A stretch of 10,191 nt of DNA from Acidobacteriota bacterium (GTDB taxonomy: Bacteria; Acidobacteriota; Terriglobia; Terriglobales; Acidobacteriaceae). The translations under genes and the position numbers were made by a program. Below, in pieces: positions 5,949 through 10,191 of this stretch. The stretch's first letter is position 1, and each line of letters opens with the position of its first letter. Location: NCBI GenBank assembly GCA_021810815.1, contig JAJZHR010000044.1, positions 1-10,191 of the forward strand, written 5' to 3'. The notes beneath the pieces were generated by a model that was given only the letters and a program-made list of their open reading frames with translations, was not told the DNA's origin and did not search any database.

Positions 5949-7973
5949 TCATTGCAGGTGGTATGCGTAAATTTCCGATGCGTGCTGCCAGTAGCGCAAA
6001 AGGATGGAGCCATCCAGAGCGATGGCGAACCATGCGTCCCCGATCTCGGACAGGTTGGATGTGTTCCTTGAGCGCAGGTCTACCACGGTTTCAACCTTGC
6101 CGCCGACCAGGGGAATGCGGACGATGCGCGAATGGCCTCCGAGGCAACTGGCGTATATGAACCGCGAGTCGTTCGACCAATTCAGGTCATTGCCATCGAT
6201 GGCGTCCGCCAGCTTGCGCCATTGCTGGGTTCGCATGTCGAACAGGAACAATTGATGCAGTTCGGGCTGCAACGCCGCCACGTAGCGGCCGTCCGGCGAC
6301 CAGCGCGCTGTCGCCAATCCATCTGATCCGGGCAGCGTCTGCACGCGTCCTGTCGCGAGATCGATCCGTCGAATCGCGCAGGTCTGCGTCGCCATACACT
6401 CCACGTTTCCGTAGACGAGGAACTTTCCATCGGGCGACCATGTGGGCGCACCCTGCTGGTCATCGCCTTCGCTGGCCTCCCGTTCCGAGCCGCCATCGAG
6501 CGGAGCGATGAAGATGCGCCAAGGCTTGCCGGGCTGTTTCGCCGTGTACGCGATCCATTTTCCATCCGGCGACCAGCGCGGCAATTCGGTGTTTTTTGGA
6601 GAATACGTAAGCTGGCGCGCTTCGCTGCCATCCGCGCGGCTCACCCAGAGTGTTGAATCCTCCGGGCGCACATAGGCGACCGATTGTCCGTTGCGTGAAT
6701 AGTCCCAAAATAGGCCCGACACGCCGGGCAGAATGTAGCGAAAGTCCTGCACGCGCGGATCGAACTTCAGCAGAGCGCTGTAGGAGGGCGATTGGCTCAA
6801 CACAAACATCCGTTGCGTCGATTGGCTATATGCTATTCCGCCGATATCCTTCAAACCTGTTTGCAATTCTGTTGCGCTGGCATGTTTTCTCCACCAATTG
6901 CCGCCAGCTTCCAGCAGCCAAATCGGGGTGTTCTGCGATAAGGCGTTCGACACCAGGAAGTAACTGTCGGCTCCACGGAGCGGCGACCAGATATCGCAGC
7001 AATCCGCAAGGGGAAAGGGCAGCGCGGAAAGCGTGGTCGTGGCCATGCCGTTGGCTGAGACAAGCTCCCAATAGGAAGGTCTCAGGGTATTCGGCTCCAG
7101 AAGCAAGAATCGCAGATGCTCTCCGTTCGGAGACCAGCGCAGCTTGTCCGGGATGCCGTTGAATGAACCTATCTCCCGCGTGGCCACACCGCTGTCCGCT
7201 GTCAGGTGGATCTTGTTGCCTGTGGCATAGGCGATCCGCTTTCCGTCCGGGGACCATGCAGCCGAGTGGCCAGCGAGGCTGCCCAACCGCTGTGGGGTCG
7301 CGCCATCGGCGGAAGCCACAGGAAAAATCCATATTTCCCGCTCCTTCTCGACCCCCTGGTATGTGAGTGCGAGTATCTGGCGGCCATCCGGCGAAACGTC
7401 CTCTGGCAGGACGTTCGCCGGAGGATTCCACAGGATGCGCGTTGACCCACCCGCAATGGGCATGGAGGCTAGCGCCATGCGGCCATTGCGCTCTTCGCCG
7501 AAATACAACTGCGCGCCATCCGTCAACAACCCGGCCTTTTCCAGGCCGTCATGCGAGACCTGTGTGAATCCTGTGATCCGCTCTGGGCCGGGGGCGAGGA
7601 AGTACCCGGCCACTCGTGCCGCCATTGCCATCAGCAACAGCATCGCAGCGACGACTCCACCAGCGACGTATCCTGCTCGTTTTCGCCCAACTTTTGTCGA
7701 CTGGGGGACTATCGCTGGCGTCTCGGCTTCCACCGGAGCAGCCGAAACCATCTGTGCGTCCCTGTTGCCGATGATCCGGCTACCGCTTGCTAGCCACGCT
7801 TCAATCTCGGTGGAATAGGCGAAGACGCCATGACGCTGACCGCCCGGCACCCGGTGGACAGGTAGCCCCTTGGCCTTCTCCCAGCGTATGGCCGTCCGCA
7901 CATCGCAGTGGAGGTAGCTTGCGATGTCCTTCCACGAATCCAGCCTGACAACCGGGATAGATGTGCCCGCCAT
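5949..7973 (-). CDS. Membrane-spanning one-component regulator: N-terminal HTH, one TM helix, WD40-like (PD40) propeller
   Basis: Predicted inner-membrane transcription regulator of 674 residues, comparable in layout to CadC/ToxR but with a different HTH and sensor. Residues about 11-62 form a DNA-binding region of the type common in Acidobacteriota (DSWKDIASYL, DVRTAIRWEK, GLPVHR, VFAYSTEIEAWL). Residues about 101-122 are a single hydrophobic span preceded by RKR, so the N terminus should be cytoplasmic. The rest is a TolB-like propeller facing the periplasm with repeated WSPDGK-type strands, for example AAWSPDGKRIAY, PRWSPDGKWIAY, PTWSPDGKFLVY and ARWSPDGRYVAAL. The C terminus appears complete. 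The frame extends to a TTG at 7997, but ATG at 7973 is preferred because CAGG lies 9 bases upstream and the TTG has no ribosome binding site. It is divergent from the membrane-protein cluster at 8151, which it may control. The signal sensed is unknown. Confidence 0.88.
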   Translation of the reverse strand: MAGTSIPVVRLDSWKDIASYLHCDVRTAIRWEKAKGLPVHRVPGGQRHGVFAYSTEIEAWLASGSRIIGNRDAQMVSAAPVEAETPAIVPQSTKVGRKRAGYVAGGVVAAMLLLMAMAARVAGYFLAPGPERITGFTQVSHDGLEKAGLLTDGAQLYFGEERNGRMALASMPIAGGSTRILWNPPANVLPEDVSPDGRQILALTYQGVEKEREIWIFPVASADGATPQRLGSLAGHSAAWSPDGKRIAYATGNKIHLTADSGVATREIGSFNGIPDKLRWSPNGEHLRFLLLEPNTLRPSYWELVSANGMATTTLSALPFPLADCCDIWSPLRGADSYFLVSNALSQNTPIWLLEAGGNWWRKHASATELQTGLKDIGGIAYSQSTQRMFVLSQSPSYSALLKFDPRVQDFRYILPGVSGLFWDYSRNGQSVAYVRPEDSTLWVSRADGSEARQLTYSPKNTELPRWSPDGKWIAYTAKQPGKPWRIFIAPLDGGSEREASEGDDQQGAPTWSPDGKFLVYGNVECMATQTCAIRRIDLATGRVQTLPGSDGLATARWSPDGRYVAALQPELHQLFLFDMRTQQWRKLADAIDGNDLNWSNDSRFIYASCLGGHSRIVRIPLVGGKVETVVDLRSRNTSNLSEIGDAWFAIALDGSILLRYWQHASEIYAYHLQ

Positions 7974-8042
7974 GCCGTCGTACCTGATGGGAAGCAAGAG
8001 TTTGAAAACTGCGTGAGTTGCAGCGGGGAATCGTTGGGACGA

Positions 8043-8078
8043 GACAGTATGTCACTTCAAACCACCTGTTGTCACTTC
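8043..8078. promoter_or_regulatory. Tandem TGTCACTTC repeats, 20 bp apart, in the divergent promoter region
   Basis: TGTCACTTC occurs at 8050-8058 and exactly again at 8070-8078, a 20-bp period that puts both on one face of the helix. The first copy overlaps a small inverted repeat, GACA-gta-TGTC, at 8043-8053. The pair lies between the start of the HTH/propeller regulator and the start at 8151 of the divergent gene, where an operator for autoregulation and for the cluster would be expected. A related copy occurs at 8892-8904. Confidence 0.5.
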
Positions 8079-8122
8079 CTGCCATGCGACAGATTGGGTG
8101 TACTGCGTAAAGAATCTTTCTT

Positions 8123-8134
8123 GCGCATCTGCGC
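8123..8134. promoter_or_regulatory. Short GCGCA-TC-TGCGC palindrome before the 8151 gene
   Basis: A perfect 5-bp inverted repeat with a two-base spacer lies just before the GGAGGA ribosome binding site (8138-8143). It could be a dimeric repressor site in the 5' leader or a small hairpin affecting translation. It is short and GC-rich, so chance is possible. Confidence 0.3.
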
Positions 8135-8150
8135 AGCGGAGGAACACACA

Positions 8151-8528
8151 ATGGCGGAGTTGACGGCGTCATGCCGAACATCGCTCGCGGGCGAGGACAT
8201 AATCGTGCGGGCTGTGCAGTTCTTCACAAATGATCGCTGGCGGGTGCAGAGCCAGTCTGCTCGCGTAGCAACCCTGATAGGACGGCCCAAAATTCCAGTG
8301 GGATTGATTCTGCTGACCATCGTTGGGCTCTTATTTTTCATAGTTCCTGGATTTCTGCTTTACATCCTCGTCATCCGCCGCGCGATCCGCCTACAGAACA
8401 TCGTGGTTACAGTAACGCCGGTTCCCAACGGGTCGGATGTGATCATCACGTATCCCAAGACCGTCAGCAAACTGGCCAACGCATTCATCGATTCTCTACC
8501 CAAGTTGGCGGCACAAGCGACCGTCTGA
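8151..8528 (+). CDS. Small membrane protein of unrecognised family
   Basis: A protein of 125 residues that I do not recognise as a named family. The first 48 residues are polar (FFTNDRWRVQSQSARVATLIGRPKIP). A hydrophobic stretch follows at about 49-75 (GLILLTIVGLLFFIVPGFLL and onward) with a Pro-Gly in the middle, so it may be one long span or a re-entrant hairpin. Residues 76-125 are soluble and contain a beta-like VTVTPVPNGSDVIITYPK segment. The ATG at 8151 is secure because GGAGGA at 8138-8143 sits 7 bases upstream; the open frame extends further left but overlaps the divergent regulator. It is followed 25 bases later by a TM2-domain gene on the same strand and is probably co-transcribed with it. 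The N-terminal 'aromatic-N-D-R-W-R-V-Q-S-Q-S' region looks like a ligand- or protein-binding module shared between membrane proteins, but this is an impression, not a match. Confidence 0.8.
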   Translation: MAELTASCRTSLAGEDIIVRAVQFFTNDRWRVQSQSARVATLIGRPKIPVGLILLTIVGLLFFIVPGFLLYILVIRRAIRLQNIVVTVTPVPNGSDVIITYPKTVSKLANAFIDSLPKLAAQATV

Positions 8529-8553
8529 GTTGCCGTGGAGAGATGCGGACCCA

Positions 8554-8823
8554 ATGGATGAACAGGAACACGCGCGCTGGCTGAGTAACCTCCAGGCCGT
8601 AAGGGGCGGTAGCGATAAGAGCGGGACAGCGGTATTTTTCCTTTCGCTCTGTGGAGGATTCCTCGGGCTTGACTTGTTCTATCTGGGAAAGATAGGGCTC
8701 GGGATACTGAAACTGCTTACGTTCGGCGGTTACGGTCTATGGTGGCTGATCGATGTTGTCCGGATTTGCTGCGGGACGATGCGCGATGGCAATGGCGGCC
8801 TGGTTCCCCGCCCATTCACCTGA
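8554..8823 (+). CDS. TM2-domain membrane protein
   Basis: An 89-residue protein whose C-terminal two thirds are a TM2 domain: two short membrane helices (about 24-46 and 50-72) joined by the conserved GxxGLDLFYLGK turn (Asp40), followed by LTFGGYGLWWLIDVV (Asp67). TM2 proteins are widespread in bacteria; their function is poorly known, and they often accompany SHOCT or other small envelope modules. The N-terminal 22 residues are charged and cytosol-like (DEQEHARWLSNLQ). The frame can begin at a TTG at 8530, one base after the upstream stop, but the ATG at 8554 with GGAGAG 11 bases upstream is preferred. The spacing suggests one operon with the 8151 gene. Confidence 0.88.
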   Translation: MDEQEHARWLSNLQAVRGGSDKSGTAVFFLSLCGGFLGLDLFYLGKIGLGILKLLTFGGYGLWWLIDVVRICCGTMRDGNGGLVPRPFT

Positions 8824-8891
8824 CCGGAGATGCGCCACGGGGCGCGAGCGGACGGATCGGGAGATCACTGAGGCGGACATATCCAACAATT

Positions 8892-8904
8892 ACCTGCTGT
8901 CACT
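8892..8904 (+). promoter_or_regulatory. Third TGTCACT motif copy upstream of the secreted-protein gene
   Basis: ACCTGCTGTCACT at 8892-8904 matches ACCTGTTGTCACT at 8064-8076 with one mismatch over 13 bases. It ends 17 bases before the ATG at 8922, inside the 98-base gap after the TM2 gene. It may be an operator for the same regulator. Its closeness to the ribosome binding site would suit repression. Confidence 0.4.
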
Positions 8905-8921
8905 CATCAAAAGGAGCATCG

Positions 8922-9857
8922 ATGCATTTTTCCAAGCACGTCCTCGCAATTGCGGTCGCCTTTTCGATAGCGGCCGTCCCAGGCTGGTCCCAAGTCGCCA
9001 GCCACAGACCCGCGCCTTCGGCTGCGGCCAGCTCGGCCAAGCCGAAAGCAACGGGAATGGGCAATGCCGATGTCATCGCTCTTGCCACGGCTGGGCTTCC
9101 TGACGACATTGTCATCGCCAAAATCCATGCCGCGCCTCTCACGAACTTCGACACCTCTTTGGATGGCCTCAAGAGCTTGAAAGCCGCCAATGTGTCGAAC
9201 GCGGTCATTCGCGCCATGATTGATCCGCAGGCTGCCATCGCAGTCCCCGCCTCTGCTCCGGCGCCCGCACCCTCCGCATCTTCGGCAGCGGTCGCGAGCA
9301 ATCCCGACGACCCTGCTCAGGTGCATGCTCCGGGGATTTACATCCTTGTGGCAGGCCTTGACAAGCGTGTCCATCTCACGAAGTTGGACCACATTGTGCC
9401 CAAGCAATCAAAAACCAGCGGGATGCTGGCACATGCACTCACATATGGCGCCGTAAAGGCGCATGTCAAGGCGGTCATTGATGGCCCCAAGGCAACAGTA
9501 CAGACACCAGAAACCAATCCCACCTTCTATGCTTACATTCCTGAGGACAACACAACCTTTGGAGGAAGCTCGATCACGGTCAAGGACTTCTCACTGGTTC
9601 AGTTCGAGGTGAAAGGCGGGCAACGTCAGGTCAGCACTACCACCATTGGTTTTGCAGGAGCCTCCGCTGGTGTGGATGAGACTTCACGGCAAGGCTTTAC
9701 GAGTGAGCTGGTCAAGCCGGGCATATACAAGCTCACCCTGCTCAAGCCTTTACCCGCTGGCGAGTATGCCTTCCAGCAGAGCGGCTCTCAGAGCTCTGCT
9801 TCAGGACAGCAAAACACCGGCGCGTATTTCGATTTCGGAATTATTTCCGGCCAGTAA
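8922..9857 (+). CDS. Secreted protein with conserved helical 'NADVI..AGL.DD.IIAKI' module and unknown C-terminal domain
   Basis: Predicted exported protein of 311 residues, function unknown. A signal peptide occupies residues 1-24 (hydrophobic VLAIAVAFSIAAVPG, cut near WSQ-VA). Residues about 45-102 form a helical module (GNADVIALATAGLPDDIVIAKI, then FDTSLDGLKSLKAANVSNAVIRAMI) of a type I recall from many acidobacterial and Bacteroidota exported proteins. An Ala/Pro/Ser linker follows (103-127). Residues 137-308 form a beta-rich domain beginning PGIYIL and ending PGIYKLTLLKPLPAGEYAF. The ATG at 8922 is clear because AAAAGGAG at 8909-8916 lies 5 bases upstream. The start is 98 bases after the TM2 gene, so it may have its own promoter. 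The same frame continues for 66 codons beyond the TAA into a SHOCT domain. Confidence 0.85.
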   Translation: MHFSKHVLAIAVAFSIAAVPGWSQVASHRPAPSAAASSAKPKATGMGNADVIALATAGLPDDIVIAKIHAAPLTNFDTSLDGLKSLKAANVSNAVIRAMIDPQAAIAVPASAPAPAPSASSAAVASNPDDPAQVHAPGIYILVAGLDKRVHLTKLDHIVPKQSKTSGMLAHALTYGAVKAHVKAVIDGPKATVQTPETNPTFYAYIPEDNTTFGGSSITVKDFSLVQFEVKGGQRQVSTTTIGFAGASAGVDETSRQGFTSELVKPGIYKLTLLKPLPAGEYAFQQSGSQSSASGQQNTGAYFDFGIISGQ

Positions 9858-10058
9858 GCACCGCGAATTAGATGTCCAGGTTGGCGTCTGCGCAGATTAT
9901 CCCAGCTACCTGCCCAGCTTGCCGCGCCCTCCGCAGGCTCGGCGGCAAAACCTTCCGTTGAAGTCCGGCTGAAAAAGCTTGACCAGCTGTATAAGCAGGG
10001 CCTCATCACCAAAAACGATTACGACGCGAAGAAGGCCGAGATTCTCAACGAGCTTTGA
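9858..10058 (+). pseudogene. SHOCT-domain remnant, in frame with the preceding gene after its TAA
   Basis: Sixty-six sense codons follow the TAA at 9855-9857 in the same frame and end at TGA 10056-10058. The last 31 codons (from 9963) encode a good SHOCT domain, including LKKLDQLYKQGLITKNDYDA and a closing EILNEL; this domain normally sits at the C terminus of membrane or envelope proteins. No ATG, GTG or TTG occurs in this frame in the segment, so it has no start of its own. Most likely it is the 3' end of a deleted gene or an extension cut off by a stop mutation. Readthrough of TAA is possible but not shown. Confidence 0.6.
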
Positions 10059-10132
10059 GGCTATTCATCACCGTAGCCCATTCCCCCTTGCACGGCTCTG
10101 AAGGCTCGGGAGCGAAAGGAAAGGGAACACGC

Positions 10133-10191
10133 ATGAAAACCGCTGGCGTTGGTGCTCGGCTTCTCCTGTACTCTCTCTTGTCTCTGATTCT
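10133..10191 (+). CDS. Start of an exported protein (partial)
   Basis: The last 59 bases open a reading frame at ATG 10133, with AAAGGAAAGGGAA just upstream (the GGGAA element ends 5 bases before the ATG). The visible residues MKTAGVGARLLLYSLLSLI have the basic-then-hydrophobic pattern of a signal peptide or membrane anchor. The frame leaves the window, so nothing more can be said of its function. It follows the SHOCT remnant by 74 bases on the same strand. Confidence 0.6.
   Translation, partial: MKTAGVGARLLLYSLLSLI

Noticed and set aside
8090..8120. Sigma-70 promoter for the 8151 gene (TTGGGT and AAGAAT)
   Set aside because: The two hexamers are not at usable spacing and each matches poorly, so no promoter is annotated.
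9646..9972. Overlapping +1-frame open frame across the end of the secreted-protein gene
   Set aside because: No ribosome binding site or domain. The SHOCT domain lies in the other frame, so this frame does not rescue it.
9855..10058. Confident stop-codon readthrough of the 8922 gene
   Set aside because: The stop is TAA, usually the least leaky, and no stimulatory structure was recognised. A gene remnant is the simpler explanation, so it is kept only as a possibility.
1..10191. CRISPR array, insertion sequence or integrase gene
   Set aside because: No regularly spaced repeats, no transposase or integrase protein motifs and no terminal inverted repeats were seen.

Overview
The window is GC-rich DNA that most resembles a soil Acidobacteriota (Terriglobia/Acidobacteriaceae-like) chromosome. 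This placement is an inference. It rests on the regulator with an acidobacterial-type N-terminal helix-turn-helix, one membrane span and a WD40-like propeller; on a rhamnosidase/propeller/sugar-porter cluster; and on a secreted protein carrying an 'NADVIxLxxAGLxDDxxIAKI' module. No rRNA or other direct taxonomic marker is present.

Left part (1-5040, minus strand): a three-gene glycan-use operon transcribed leftwards. A secreted GH78-type alpha-L-rhamnosidase (2333-4924) is followed by a secreted BNR/Asp-box beta-propeller of the predicted-neuraminidase type (1101-2312), then by a sugar-porter MFS permease that runs off the left edge (1-1024). The likely logic is extracytoplasmic removal of rhamnose from plant or microbial polysaccharide, processing of a neighbouring linkage by the propeller protein, and uptake of the released sugar.

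Boundary (5041-5950): just upstream of that operon lies the 3' half of a tRNA-Pro(UGG) gene whose homology stops abruptly in the anticodon stem. This is the typical footprint of integration into a tRNA gene. Sequence to the right of it (5088 onward) is probably acquired DNA. It begins with an AT-richer gene-free stretch, then a complete MerR-like/DUF433 antitoxin gene. Its expected DUF5615 PIN-like toxin gene is cut off after about 20 codons at a sharp junction with the next gene.

Right part (5949-10191): a minus-strand membrane-spanning HTH/propeller regulator is divergent from a plus-strand cluster. The cluster encodes an unrecognised small membrane protein, a TM2-domain protein, a secreted protein with a conserved helical module, an in-frame SHOCT-domain remnant lying after that protein's stop codon, and the start of another exported protein. 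The motif TGTCACT occurs twice, exactly 20 bp apart, in the divergent promoter region and once more just before the secreted-protein gene. This points to a small regulon controlled by the adjacent regulator. It is the best candidate in the window for an undescribed, probably envelope-related, system.
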